A DNA stretch of 64,000 nucleotides from a virus. The position numbers and the translations under genes were made by a program. The DNA lies in IMG/VR virus record IMGVR_UViG_3300027834_000005, positions 1 through 64,000 of that record; one strand, written 5' to 3'. Positions 39,994 to 48,618 of the stretch are shown here, piece by piece (within the stretch, counting starts at the first letter, position 1; each line of letters opens with the position of its first letter). The notes beneath the pieces were generated by a model, which saw nothing but the letters and a program-made list of their open reading frames with translations, did no database searches and was not told the origin of the DNA.

Positions 39994-41961
39994 ATGCAAG
40001 ATATGATAACTAGCCTCATCAGTAAAGGTAACTATGACGAATATGACATCGATGATGTCTGCGCCATGTTATTTACAGCCGACGACGAATATGAGATTGA
40101 TGGTGATCTTACATCGTTTGAGTTATCTGATGCTCAGTATGACGTTATCAAGTTCAATGCTAAGCGATTGGCACCAGCACACAAGTACTTCACTGGTGTT
40201 GGTTCTGACGTGCGTGGTGGCAAGATAGACCTACCCAATTACATGCCTTCACTTAACCAGATCGAAGTAGGCGACATTGGCCGCTGGATCATCGATAACA
40301 ATCTTCACCAAGAATGCATTGTTCTATCAGATAAGATGGATGGCGTATCAATTCAGCTTATATACAACGCTGATGGTTCTTTACGTATTGCATATTCTCG
40401 TGGTAACGGATTGAAGGGTGCAGACGTTACCCGACATGTTAGACGCATGAAGAAAGTGCCATTACAGATAGAACCAACTGGCAGTGTAGTTGAAATACGT
40501 GCCGAGGTGGAATTGTCCAATTCTATATTCGAAGAGTTGAAGACGCAAGTGTTTAAGTCTGATGGTTCCCCTTATAAGAACCCTCGTAACATGACTGCCG
40601 GTATGATGAACTCTTCTGAAGCTCACCAAGCCTTCTATGATGTGGTTGATGTGTTCACTTATGAAATCATGAACACCACTTTGGACAAACTAACCACTTT
40701 ACAACGCCTAGATGAGATGCGATTCACTGTGGTGTGTTACTGTGCTCTAGATGGTTGCGATCTAAATGACGATAAGCTTGCCGAATACCTTAATAGAAGA
40801 CGTAATGATATCGACTATGACATTGATGGTTTGGTGCTTACTGTGGATAGCTATATTGTTAGCGGTAAGTTAGACGTTGGTATGAAGGGCGCAGCTAACC
40901 CTAAGTCATCTATCAAGTACAAGGTGGCGGACGCATCCAATTATCACATGGCTACGTGTACTGGCGTGACATATAACGTGTCTAAACATGCATTCGGTAA
41001 GCCACAGATCAACTTGGAACCGTTTGACATTCAAGGGGTGACAGTATCCAACACTACCGGATTCAATGCGAAGTTCATCCACGACAATAACATTGGTGCT
41101 GGTGCTAAAATACTGATGACGCGCTCTGGTGATGTAATCCCTTACGTTGTTAAGGTGAGTGAAGGTGTTGAGACATGGGCACAGCCTGACGATGGATATG
41201 AGTACAAGTGGAACGACACAGCAGTAGACTTAGTGCTTGTTGACCCTGATTCTCATCCAACGGTACAGCTACGTCGCATGACTGACTTCTGTAACTCTCT
41301 GGAACTGCCCGTGTTAAGAGAAGGTAACGTCCAGAAGCTTATAACAGACGGCTACGACTCCGTAGAATCGATCCTGTTGGCTAGTAAGGAGCAACTGGTC
41401 CAAACGTTAGGGGCTAATGGTGAGAAGGCATACGACGGCATACACAAGCGTCTAAGTAACGTGAAGTATTACGAGATTGCTGGTTCAGTTCACGCCTTCG
41501 GACGTGGAGTAGGCAAGCGCAAGTTTGAAGATCTATTCGCCAGCGGTATTTTACCAATGGAGGAAGATGGCACCTATGACATGACTAAGCTCACAGTGTC
41601 TAAAATCATAGGCGTTAAAGGGTTCGAAGTGGTAACAGCAGAAAAAATCATGGAAGGACTTGACGAGTTCATGAACTTCTGGGATAATATATGTCACTTG
41701 GTACACATACCAACGCTCTCTAGTAGTGGCTCACTGAATGACGAGATGATCGTGTTCACTGGCTTCAGAGATAAAGACCTAAAGGCGGATGTTGAATCTG
41801 CTGGAGGGAAGATGCAATCGAGTGTCAATGGCAAAACAACTATACTAGTATGTCTTGATCCAACATCAACATCTGGTAAAGTTAAAAAAGCACGGGACAA
41901 GGGTGTTACTATCGTTAGCCCTGACGAAATTAAAGAACGAATCCTAATGGGGAATCTATAA
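39994..41961 (+). CDS. ligA: NAD-dependent DNA ligase
   Basis: 655 residues. Seals nicks using NAD. N-terminal region 'SDAQYDVI...' and 'MPSLNQIE' match LigA domain Ia and the start of the nucleotidyltransferase domain; the adenylated lysine is in DKMDGVS (Lys114, Escherichia coli Lys115), then YSRGNGLKGADVT, EIRAEVEL, 'DGLVLTVD' and 'KYKVADASN' motifs. The OB fold, a helix-hairpin-helix region and a C-terminal BRCT domain (EMIVFTGFRDKDLKADVESAG) follow. The four-Cys zinc finger normally between OB fold and HhH is not recognisable. T4 itself uses an ATP-dependent ligase. Confidence 0.93.
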   Translation: MQDMITSLISKGNYDEYDIDDVCAMLFTADDEYEIDGDLTSFELSDAQYDVIKFNAKRLAPAHKYFTGVGSDVRGGKIDLPNYMPSLNQIEVGDIGRWIIDNNLHQECIVLSDKMDGVSIQLIYNADGSLRIAYSRGNGLKGADVTRHVRRMKKVPLQIEPTGSVVEIRAEVELSNSIFEELKTQVFKSDGSPYKNPRNMTAGMMNSSEAHQAFYDVVDVFTYEIMNTTLDKLTTLQRLDEMRFTVVCYCALDGCDLNDDKLAEYLNRRRNDIDYDIDGLVLTVDSYIVSGKLDVGMKGAANPKSSIKYKVADASNYHMATCTGVTYNVSKHAFGKPQINLEPFDIQGVTVSNTTGFNAKFIHDNNIGAGAKILMTRSGDVIPYVVKVSEGVETWAQPDDGYEYKWNDTAVDLVLVDPDSHPTVQLRRMTDFCNSLELPVLREGNVQKLITDGYDSVESILLASKEQLVQTLGANGEKAYDGIHKRLSNVKYYEIAGSVHAFGRGVGKRKFEDLFASGILPMEEDGTYDMTKLTVSKIIGVKGFEVVTAEKIMEGLDEFMNFWDNICHLVHIPTLSSSGSLNDEMIVFTGFRDKDLKADVESAGGKMQSSVNGKTTILVCLDPTSTSGKVKKARDKGVTIVSPDEIKERILMGNL

Positions 41962-42353
41962 TGATTAAGAAAGAAGAAATATTTGATGCTATTAAAGCAA
42001 CCGCGCTATGGTTTGTAATCTCGCTGATGCGTGTCGCTGAATTATTAATTACGATACTTGCATTCGTGTATACCGTAGCTATCACTTTGCCATTCCTGAC
42101 TGCTCTCATAGGCAAGACAGTGATCGCATTATTTTTGACTCTGTTTATGGGTTTCATTGCATACGTAATAGTGAGTTGCATAACTGAATGGATATTGAAG
42201 AATGCATTCTCTGCGTTATACGCTTATATCCTTCGTAAAGGCTTCATCATGGACGAACACATGAATGAAATGTTTGCTGAATACTCTAGTGAAACGTATG
42301 AGCTTCCTAGAATGTTCCATGTGCATAACTTATTCAGAAAGGTTCACGATTAA
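41961..42353 (+). CDS. Membrane protein
   Basis: 130 residues. Two to three hydrophobic segments between residues 10 and 80, then an amphipathic, charged C-terminus. Start overlaps the ligase stop by one base. Not recognised. Confidence 0.7.
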   Translation: MIKKEEIFDAIKATALWFVISLMRVAELLITILAFVYTVAITLPFLTALIGKTVIALFLTLFMGFIAYVIVSCITEWILKNAFSALYAYILRKGFIMDEHMNEMFAEYSSETYELPRMFHVHNLFRKVHD

Positions 42354-42886
42354 TGAACGCGGGATATTCACATTCCTACGATCTAGTATCGAAGTTCTAT
42401 GAGGGACGCAGTGCAGCACGCTCTGGCGTTCCTTATATGAATCATATAGATGAAGGCATAGTCATAATGACTGAAATAGGCGCAAGCGTTGATGCTATTG
42501 GTGCCTATTGCCTTCATCCTCTTGTCCAGAGTCATGTAGACTACATGGACAGATTAAAACCAGAAGACGAATACTTGGACGGTGTCGATCCAAGACAGTT
42601 GATGTTAGCTATGGACTATAGATCCAGAGCCAATGCCTTCCTGTCTTATAAGATTGATCGCATCACTGACGCAGAAGTAGCTACGCTAAACGCGTATCTA
42701 TGGAAGACCCGTGATGTAAGAGACATGCTCATTGCAGACAAGGTACAGAACTATAAGGACTTCCTTAAGTATCACCTTTTAACGCATGAACGTTCGGAAA
42801 AGCTTGACAAGTATTTTAAAACGTGGCTTAATGACATTCTTGATGTGTACAACTACCAGTCATTAGTCAAACTCATAGAGAAATAA
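42353..42886 (+). CDS. Conserved phage protein, HD-phosphohydrolase-like
   Basis: 177 residues. 'KFYEGRSAARSGVPYMNHIDEGIVIMTEIGAS' followed by 'AYCLHPLVQSHVDY' resembles small phage proteins annotated as metal-dependent HD hydrolases, with His in NHIDEG and CLHP as candidate ligands. The second half is helical. Activity and substrate are uncertain. Confidence 0.5.
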   Translation: MNAGYSHSYDLVSKFYEGRSAARSGVPYMNHIDEGIVIMTEIGASVDAIGAYCLHPLVQSHVDYMDRLKPEDEYLDGVDPRQLMLAMDYRSRANAFLSYKIDRITDAEVATLNAYLWKTRDVRDMLIADKVQNYKDFLKYHLLTHERSEKLDKYFKTWLNDILDVYNYQSLVKLIEK

Positions 42887-42888
42887 CT

Positions 42889-43116
42889 ATGCAATACGAA
42901 CTTATTATATATAACGGCGAACGTAAAAAAAGACTATCTCTTCCTTTCAAACCAGCTGACGGAGACCGCCTTGAGTTTATGATTGACGTGGTTGAGGTCG
43001 GAAAGCCAACGACGCAGCGTAAGGTTAGTGCAAAGCTGCGTGACGTAACGTATGATTGTGAGATTACACTGTTCACGGCATACACTACCGTATGGACTTA
43101 TATCGATGGTGAATAA
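42889..43116 (+). CDS. Hypothetical small beta-rich protein
   Basis: 75 residues, beta-rich (ELIIYNGERKKRLSL; RLEFMIDVVEV; VSAKLRDVTYDCEITLF). Not recognised. Confidence 0.63.
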   Translation: MQYELIIYNGERKKRLSLPFKPADGDRLEFMIDVVEVGKPTTQRKVSAKLRDVTYDCEITLFTAYTTVWTYIDGE

Positions 43117-43591
43117 CATAGTGGGCATGGCTAAGGTACATAAGACTTTAGCCGAGCGTGCCATTGTCGTACAAAGTATGCTGGAGCCTCTGGCTGAAAA
43201 CGATTTAGAAGTGCAGCTCATCAAAATGATGGACAAGCTTGGATGGAAGACTGTCGGTGTATTATGGTGGAAGAAACCAATAACATTGGACTTCTATAAA
43301 TCCTTCATAACTGAAAAATTCATTGATCATAACTACAAAGCATTTACTCAAATTAAAAATGAGCACGCTGCCAATCCTAACACAAAGGATGGGGTGTTCG
43401 CAGTGAAACATTACAAGCTTGGTATGGGCTGGATTACTGAGAAGCATGATGACATATATGCCGAAGTGCGGTCCCTTATTGATGCTACAACACACGATCA
43501 CATATATCTATCTAATGAAGCCACTAAGTGGTACAATGATATGATGTCTATTGAACAAGAGGTGCACGATGCAACGACTAACCAAGTTTAA
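43106..43591 (+). CDS. Hypothetical protein
   Basis: 161 residues from ATG 43106 (GTG 43109 and ATG 43127 are alternatives). Helical with 'KMMDKLGWKTVGVLWWKKPITLDFYKSF' and a His-rich second half. Not recognised. Confidence 0.62.
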   Translation: MVNNIVGMAKVHKTLAERAIVVQSMLEPLAENDLEVQLIKMMDKLGWKTVGVLWWKKPITLDFYKSFITEKFIDHNYKAFTQIKNEHAANPNTKDGVFAVKHYKLGMGWITEKHDDIYAEVRSLIDATTHDHIYLSNEATKWYNDMMSIEQEVHDATTNQV

Positions 43592-43937
43592 AAAAGAAAT
43601 ATTCACACTCGTATGCTTACTCGTTATATTTTCAGCTGCGGTAGTAACGTTTAGTGAAAGAGACAAGCAAAATCGTTTTGATACTGATGAGTACGCATCT
43701 GATAATAGATACTCTTGCCACATAGAATATGGTGCAACGACGTATGTTGGTAATACAAGATATGACACGTTGGTAGAATCAGAAGACCATGCATACATAC
43801 ATGCTATAGCTATAGTTGCATGCACTGAAGCATTAGATATGTGTATTGCTGATCGTAAGTTTGGATGGAAGGACTGTATGTCTCCATTCCAACAAAAGAT
43901 AGAAGGCATCGTCAATGAAATCGACCAAGAAGTCTAA
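43569..43937 (+). CDS. Membrane-anchored protein with extracytoplasmic Cys domain
   Basis: 122 residues from ATG 43569, behind AGAGGTG. Basic N-terminus, one transmembrane segment (EIFTLVCLLVIFSAAVVTF), then a domain with four Cys and aromatic residues that would lie in the periplasm. Not recognised. Confidence 0.65.
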   Translation: MQRLTKFKKEIFTLVCLLVIFSAAVVTFSERDKQNRFDTDEYASDNRYSCHIEYGATTYVGNTRYDTLVESEDHAYIHAIAIVACTEALDMCIADRKFGWKDCMSPFQQKIEGIVNEIDQEV

Positions 43938-44127
43938 TAAGAAAACAGTATCCATGCCAGTAGAGGTGCCTAAAGGTCGCTTCTGTTGGGATGGAGAAAC
44001 AGTATGTGACCACTTTGATAATGAAGGTGGTCATGGTTCATGTGATATTGGTTTTCACTTAGCATGTGATTATGAATATCTTAAGCCCCAAGAGTGTTTA
44101 AATTTAATTGATATCACTGACGAATAA
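43915..44127 (+). CDS. Cys/His-rich small protein
   Basis: 70 residues. Basic N-terminus (KSTKKSNKKT), then five Cys and three His in 45 residues (FCWDGETVCDHF..GHGSCDIGFHLACDY), suggesting a zinc-binding fold. Overlaps the previous gene. Confidence 0.62.
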   Translation: MKSTKKSNKKTVSMPVEVPKGRFCWDGETVCDHFDNEGGHGSCDIGFHLACDYEYLKPQECLNLIDITDE

Positions 44128-44130
44128 AGT

Positions 44131-44159
44131 TTGACAGTAATATGAATTAGCCCTATACT
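44131..44159 (+). promoter_or_regulatory. Sigma-70-like promoter for the SPFH gene
   Basis: TTGACA (44131-44136), 17-bp spacer GTAATATGAA..., TATACT (44154-44159). Confidence 0.75.
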
Positions 44160-44200
44160 TCAATCCTCACAAATCAAACAGTATCTCATAAGGAGATCAT

Positions 44201-46075
44201 ATGTTACAAATTATATTCGCAATCATCTTTGCAATCGCAGCATGGAAGGCCGTGCCGTTAATCGCAGAGAAAGTAAGTGATGGTGCTGGCACAGCAGCTC
44301 GTATCATCTTCATCGTTTTATCGTTATTTTGTTTCGCATCGACGTCATGGATCAATGTAGGTTCTGACGAAGTGGCTCACCTTAAGCGTAACTACTTAGG
44401 TACATCCATCTCAACTGACCGCGTTATCGCATTAGACGGTGAAACGGGCAAGCAAGCAGAAATCCTGATGCCAGGATTCAAGTTCCGCTTCCTCATCCGT
44501 GTAGTCAATGATATTGAATACTACGAATTCGTTAATGTGCCCACGGGCAGTATTGCCGTAATATCCGCAGTAGATGGTGAACCATTACGTGAAGGTCAGG
44601 CCATTGCAGATGCATGGGTTCCCTTTACCGATAAAGATGGCGTAGAACATAAAGCCATGGACATGCTTAATGCCACTACATTCCTAACCAACGGCGGTCA
44701 GAAAGGTGAGCAGTTAACAGTGCTGAAACCAGGACAATACGCAGTTAATGCATACTTGTTCAAACTAGAAATCGTTAGAGCCACGTCTATTGCGGCTGGT
44801 ACGGTAGGTGTAGTTACCTCTCGTGTTGAACATCCTAATACGGTATGTCCTACACAGGCTGAGTTATTATCTTATAAAGGTGCCAATGAAGAAGTATCCG
44901 TGCCGTTAGTTCCCACTGGTTGTATCGGTGTGTGGTCTGACCCTCTGTTGAACGGTTACCACTTCATTAACCCTAACGCTTATAAAGTGACTGTTGTCCC
45001 TACACTGGTTCAAACTTGGAAATATAAGGGTGGCTACACTAAACGTGAAATCGTTCTTACCGTAGGTAAAACTGCGATTACGCAACAGATCAAGCCTACA
45101 CCAGTGCCAGTACCGAAAGATGCCGCTGACTCAGCTATCTCTTCGAACGTGGAAGGTTGGACAGTCCCTACTGAATTCAGCTTACTCATTCAGGTTCCGC
45201 CAGCTAAAGCTTCTATGATGGTAGCGTCAGTAGGAACATTATCAGACGTAGAGAATAAGATTGGTACACGTGCATTACGCTCTTCATACCGCGACACTGT
45301 AGGTGGCCGACATGAAGTAACAGTAACTGAATGCAGTGTTAACCTTATTGACAAAGTTGACAAGAAAGGTAAAGTGATTCAGAAGGCAGTATGTCCTAAA
45401 GACAAACTGGTTGATGTTAAAAAAATGGTTCCTTGGAAGATCTTAGAGCTTATCACTGAACGTGTAGCGATTGAGAACTCAGTAGAAACAGCATTAGCAG
45501 TCGAATTAGCACGTGCCGGTGTTATCTTGAAAGAAGTACAGATGGGTCATGCAGAACTGCCTACAGGCTTACTGGCAACACGTCAGCGTGAACAGTTAGC
45601 AGATCAGCAGCGCAAGACCTTCATCGAAGAAGAGAAAGCACAGGTACAGCGTCAGTCATTGGAAGCAGCTGAAGAGTTAGCTAACATGCAGGACCAGATT
45701 GTACAAGCTAAGCAAGCTGAGCAGATCGCCAAAGACAAAGCCAGAGCCGCGAAGAACGAAGGTGAAGGTGAACGTGATAAGCTTAAAGAAATTGCTAAGG
45801 GTGAACGTGCTCGTGTAAATACTTTAGGCGTAGAAGCAACACTCGAATTGGCCAAAGAGAAGCAGCGCTTAGACTTCCAGTTGATTCAGTTTGAAATGTT
45901 GATGGCTACATTAGCTAAGAACCCAGACTTAGTTAAGGTTCCTTTAGTAGACGCAAGCTCTAAAGGTGGCGCAGCAGGTCAGGAAGGTGCAGCGGCAGTA
46001 CTAGGCACCATGTTAGGCGGTAACAGTAACGTTGCTGAGCTAGTAAGCCTGATGGAACAAAGAAACAAAAACTAA
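44201..46075 (+). CDS. SPFH/Band 7 (flotillin-like) membrane protein
   Basis: 624 residues. Two N-terminal hydrophobic segments (1-20 and about 33-52), then a Band 7/SPFH-type region ('GSDEVAHLKRNYLG...', repeated VPTGSIAVI / VPTGCIGVW strands). A long Glu/Ala/Lys/Gln-rich coiled coil follows (about 460-560) with 'VTECSVNLIDKVDKKGK' before it, and a Gly/Ala-rich end. Such proteins form membrane-associated cages or microdomains with proteases such as FtsH; this phage also carries an M41 protease. Own promoter, AAGGAG site, terminator and CGT-rich codons point to high expression. Confidence 0.8.
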   Translation: MLQIIFAIIFAIAAWKAVPLIAEKVSDGAGTAARIIFIVLSLFCFASTSWINVGSDEVAHLKRNYLGTSISTDRVIALDGETGKQAEILMPGFKFRFLIRVVNDIEYYEFVNVPTGSIAVISAVDGEPLREGQAIADAWVPFTDKDGVEHKAMDMLNATTFLTNGGQKGEQLTVLKPGQYAVNAYLFKLEIVRATSIAAGTVGVVTSRVEHPNTVCPTQAELLSYKGANEEVSVPLVPTGCIGVWSDPLLNGYHFINPNAYKVTVVPTLVQTWKYKGGYTKREIVLTVGKTAITQQIKPTPVPVPKDAADSAISSNVEGWTVPTEFSLLIQVPPAKASMMVASVGTLSDVENKIGTRALRSSYRDTVGGRHEVTVTECSVNLIDKVDKKGKVIQKAVCPKDKLVDVKKMVPWKILELITERVAIENSVETALAVELARAGVILKEVQMGHAELPTGLLATRQREQLADQQRKTFIEEEKAQVQRQSLEAAEELANMQDQIVQAKQAEQIAKDKARAAKNEGEGERDKLKEIAKGERARVNTLGVEATLELAKEKQRLDFQLIQFEMLMATLAKNPDLVKVPLVDASSKGGAAGQEGAAAVLGTMLGGNSNVAELVSLMEQRNKN

Positions 46076-46097
46076 CCACTGTTAGTTTGATAAAGAA

Positions 46098-46118
46098 GGG
46101 GACTTAGGTCCCTTTTTT
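46098..46118 (+). terminator. Intrinsic terminator
   Basis: GGGGAC-TTA-GGTCCC hairpin plus six T's directly after the SPFH gene. Confidence 0.85.
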
Positions 46119-46137
46119 CTTATTCGGAGTAAATGAA

Positions 46138-46485
46138 ATGACAGTACTAGATTTCCTGTTTTACGGTCAAATACCAACCTTAATAGTGTTAGTAGTTAAG
46201 ATATTCATGTTATTAACTAGAGATGAATTGGACAATTTCGGCGTCTGTGGAGGAAACACATTCTCCGTTGTTACAGTCCACACCATAGTTACCATGTTAA
46301 CATGCTTGTGCTTAAGTACTCTGCTTTATGGAGTATGGCTAGATAACACGTCAGCCATGTTTTCACTTGTGAAGACAATCACGTTATTCTTTTTGATTAC
46401 GTATGTAATATATGCCATAATGTCCGCTAGGAAAGAAAGGCAAAAAGTACTATTCATAGAAAAACTTGGAGGTGAAGTATGTTAG
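46138..46485 (+). CDS. Membrane protein
   Basis: 115 residues, three hydrophobic segments and a charged end (SARKERQKVLFIEKLGGEVC). The 'LFIEKLGGEV' ending weakly resembles the paralogue tail without the acidic part. Not recognised. Confidence 0.66.
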   Translation: MTVLDFLFYGQIPTLIVLVVKIFMLLTRDELDNFGVCGGNTFSVVTVHTIVTMLTCLCLSTLLYGVWLDNTSAMFSLVKTITLFFLITYVIYAIMSARKERQKVLFIEKLGGEVC

Positions 46486-46799
46486 GACACGGTGATATAA
46501 TGGAGAGTATGTTGATCATACTCTTTTTTGTGGTCATAGCTTTTGAGACTAAAATCATTCTAAATAACTACATAAAGACAGGTAATATACTTACTGAAGA
46601 CATATACGAAGGCGCTTTTAAATTCGTCGCAGACATATGTGTTTTTGCTCGTTTAGTATTAGCATTCACTGTGTGCGCATTCTTAGGTAGCATAGAAGTA
46701 GTTAATTACTTGACAAGCTCTATGTACTTATTCATGATATTCATGCTTGGTGCGCACATAGTAGTAGAAGAAAAATACAGATCGCCATATAGTTTCTAA
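46479..46799 (+). CDS. Membrane protein
   Basis: 106 residues (ATG 46500 also possible), three hydrophobic segments, 'EDIYEGAFKFVADICVFARLVLAFTVCAFLG' in the middle. Overlaps its upstream membrane neighbour. Not recognised. Confidence 0.64.
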   Translation: MLGHGDIMESMLIILFFVVIAFETKIILNNYIKTGNILTEDIYEGAFKFVADICVFARLVLAFTVCAFLGSIEVVNYLTSSMYLFMIFMLGAHIVVEEKYRSPYSF

Positions 46800-46847
46800 G
46801 AATCTAAATGGCTTATAGAAGAATGTAGAGGAGTTATAACAAAAGAG

Positions 46848-46855
46848 TATAAATA
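46848..46855 (+). promoter_or_regulatory. T4-late-promoter-like octamer TATAAATA
   Basis: Exact match to the T4 late promoter core in a 77-base gap after the membrane genes. In so AT-rich a genome it may be chance; the presence of a sigma factor and a gp45-like clamp makes it worth noting. Confidence 0.25.
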
Positions 46856-46876
46856 GGTATATAAGACAATAAAAAG

Positions 46877-46906
46877 TTGACTATGCCGCATACCTTATGT
46901 TATAAT
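46877..46906 (+). promoter_or_regulatory. Sigma-70-like promoter
   Basis: TTGACT (46877-46882), 18 bp, TATAAT (46901-46906). It covers the first codons of the longer open frame, so the gene must start downstream. Confidence 0.65.
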
Positions 46907-46951
46907 ATACCCTCTCATCAGGTAGACACGAAGTCTATCGGATTACTAGAG

Positions 46952-47128
46952 ATGTTCATAGCCGAATGGCTAGATGGATTATGTATAGAGCCTTATAGAT
47001 TTAAGGTTACGGAAAGGTTTTATGTGAGTGAAGTCAGATTAGACATCGATTTCGACTGCGCAGAAGACGCCTTTCTAGTGAAAATAAAGGGATTTTCAGA
47101 GCAATTGCCCAAGTTTACCTCTATTTAA
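46952..47128 (+). CDS. Hypothetical small protein
   Basis: 58 residues from ATG 46952, the first ATG after the promoter; the ribosome site is weak. 'FIAEWLDGLCIEPYRFKVTERFYVSEVRLDI', mixed alpha/beta. Not recognised. Confidence 0.48.
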   Translation: MFIAEWLDGLCIEPYRFKVTERFYVSEVRLDIDFDCAEDAFLVKIKGFSEQLPKFTSI

Positions 47129-47144
47129 CCTCATATAATCCATT

Positions 47145-47177
47145 TTTCGTACATAAATGATAAATAAAAGTACGAAA
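47145..47177. repeat. 8-bp inverted repeat around an AT-rich loop
   Basis: TTTCGTAC and GTACGAAA flank 17 bases containing GATAAATAA. In the 101-base gap before 47230; possibly a regulatory hairpin or operator. The remaining gap shows only a ribosome site (AAGGATT). Confidence 0.4.
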
Positions 47178-47229
47178 GAAATATTTTCTAGTTAATACAC
47201 AGCTAAAAAACTTATACAAGGATTAGTAT

Positions 47230-47499
47230 ATGACTACTGATACAACAGCAACAGACACACCTGAAACACCTGAAACACCTGAAACACCTGAAACACCTGA
47301 AACAATTAGCTTAGGCGCTTCAGACCTAGGTATGTACTTAAAAATCATCGAAGTAGCTTGTACCCGTGGTGCGTTCAGAGCTGAAGAGATGACTCAAATT
47401 GGTACAGCTCATGATAAGCTTAAAGCTTTCTTAGCTCAAATCACTCCAGCAGCACCAGAAGATGGTGAGGAAGGCGCAACAACTGAAGGTGATAAATAA
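47230..47499 (+). CDS. Conserved T4-like phage protein with PET repeat
   Basis: 89 residues. After MTTDTTATD comes a Pro-Glu-Thr repeat made by five 9-bp units (47258-47302). The core 'LGMYLKIIEVACTRGAFRAEEMTQIGTAHDKLKAFLAQI' resembles a short protein family that I recall from T4-like phages of unknown function. It ends in an acidic tail. Confidence 0.7.
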   Translation: MTTDTTATDTPETPETPETPETPETISLGASDLGMYLKIIEVACTRGAFRAEEMTQIGTAHDKLKAFLAQITPAAPEDGEEGATTEGDK

Positions 47500-48209
47500 T
47501 GAATTTATCTACAGACGTACGTCGTCACACGGGCATTTTGGACTCTACCGGAAGTAGAATTTACCTTGTATTCAGAAAGATTCCAGGTGATGAAGAGAAC
47601 TGCTTAGTTATTATGGCTGATGCATTACCAGATCAAATCTCACAGAACTTAGAAGGCTTAGTGCTGAGCCGTGAAGGTCAAGGCACGTGCGACTTACATG
47701 AAGTGTTCCATAGACATAAGTTCAAAGACGGTTCTAATGTTCTTTTATCTCTGCATGAGCGTAAGCTTCTACAGAAGATGCCGGTTAGCGGAATCAGCAT
47801 GACTCCTCTAGCAGATAGAACTGTACCGTTATCTGTTATCAACCATGACATCGACTTTGGTACAGCAGTCGAAGACGACTCTAACGTGGTTGCTACTATG
47901 GACACAGCTTCTAATGTTCCTACTCCAGCACCTGTGAAAGCAGAAGCCGTAGTCGCAGTTGAAGAGGAAGCTGATCCTATGGATTCTATGACTGACGCTG
48001 AAAAAGCTAAGTATATGATGAAGATGTCTCAGGACCTTAAGAAGCAAGCGGAAGATCTTAAGAAACAAGCTCAAAAGCTTAACCCTAAGATCAAAGCTAA
48101 AGCAGGTCGCCCAGCAGAATCAGCATCTGATGCTGAAAAGAAAGCTAAGCGTAATGCGCAGAGACGCAAGTCTTATGCTGAGAAAAATGGAAAAAGTGGT
48201 AAGGCGTAA
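47499..48209 (+). CDS. Conserved T4-like phage hypothetical protein
   Basis: 236 residues. N-terminal part (RRHTGILDSTGSRIYLVFRK / PGDEENCLVIMADALPDQI / LHERKLLQKMPVSGISMTPL) looks like a conserved hypothetical protein of T4-like phages. The second half is Pro/Val/Glu-rich and then a Lys-rich coiled coil with basic 'KAGRPAESASDAEKKAKRNAQRRK'. Shares one base with the upstream gene. Function unknown. Confidence 0.7.
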   Translation: MNLSTDVRRHTGILDSTGSRIYLVFRKIPGDEENCLVIMADALPDQISQNLEGLVLSREGQGTCDLHEVFHRHKFKDGSNVLLSLHERKLLQKMPVSGISMTPLADRTVPLSVINHDIDFGTAVEDDSNVVATMDTASNVPTPAPVKAEAVVAVEEEADPMDSMTDAEKAKYMMKMSQDLKKQAEDLKKQAQKLNPKIKAKAGRPAESASDAEKKAKRNAQRRKSYAEKNGKSGKA

Positions 48210-48245
48210 GTCTTACCCACCCATCTACACACAGAAACATTAAGA

Positions 48246-48290
48246 AACCTCCACCGATATGCTAAATACTATTATCGATGGGGGTTTTTT
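48246..48290 (+). terminator. Intrinsic terminator
   Basis: A 14-bp imperfect stem (AAACCTCCACCGAT with ATCGATGGGGGTTT, one mismatch and one G-U) and a T-run. It ends only one base before the next ATG, so read-through may feed that gene. Confidence 0.75.
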
Positions 48291-48291
48291 T

Positions 48292-48618
48292 ATGTCAAGT
48301 AATAATACAGACTTAGCTATACACGGTTCTAACTTGTTGGATTATATAGATATTCTTAGGAAGTTAGATTCATCTAGAGTGCCAGCCAAGTATGTTGAGA
48401 AGATCATAGTAACACTTAAAGATGAAAGTGTAGTAGAGTTGTCAGGCGAAGAGTTCTCGGAGCCATTGCCAGTAGAAGGCTTTATCCAATGGAATAAGAT
48501 AAAAGACATGTTCGATGGCGTTGCCAGTATGAAGATGCACCTCAACCTAGACCTAATAGAGATAGAACTAGAGAGAAAACTAGAAGACATTTATAGAGTG
48601 GCATACAGAGGTGAGTAG
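48292..48618 (+). CDS. Conserved phage hypothetical protein
   Basis: 108 residues from ATG 48292. 'LLDYIDILRKLDSSRVPAKYVEKIIVTLKD', 'LPVEGFIQWNKIKDMF' and 'LDLIEIELERKLEDIYR' form a compact alpha/beta protein like hypothetical proteins of T4-like phages. The GGGGG of the terminator stem is the only candidate ribosome site, so hairpin folding could control its translation. Confidence 0.65.
   Translation: MSSNNTDLAIHGSNLLDYIDILRKLDSSRVPAKYVEKIIVTLKDESVVELSGEEFSEPLPVEGFIQWNKIKDMFDGVASMKMHLNLDLIEIELERKLEDIYRVAYRGE

Noticed and set aside
43508-43915. Minus-strand gene opposite 43569
   Set aside because: An open frame exists but has no ribosome site or homology and fully overlaps coupled + strand genes.
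46877-46951. Upstream start for the 46952 gene
   Set aside because: The first codons coincide with the -35 and -10 boxes of a promoter.
47258-47302. CRISPR-like repeats
   Set aside because: The 9-bp units are contiguous, have no spacers and keep the reading frame.
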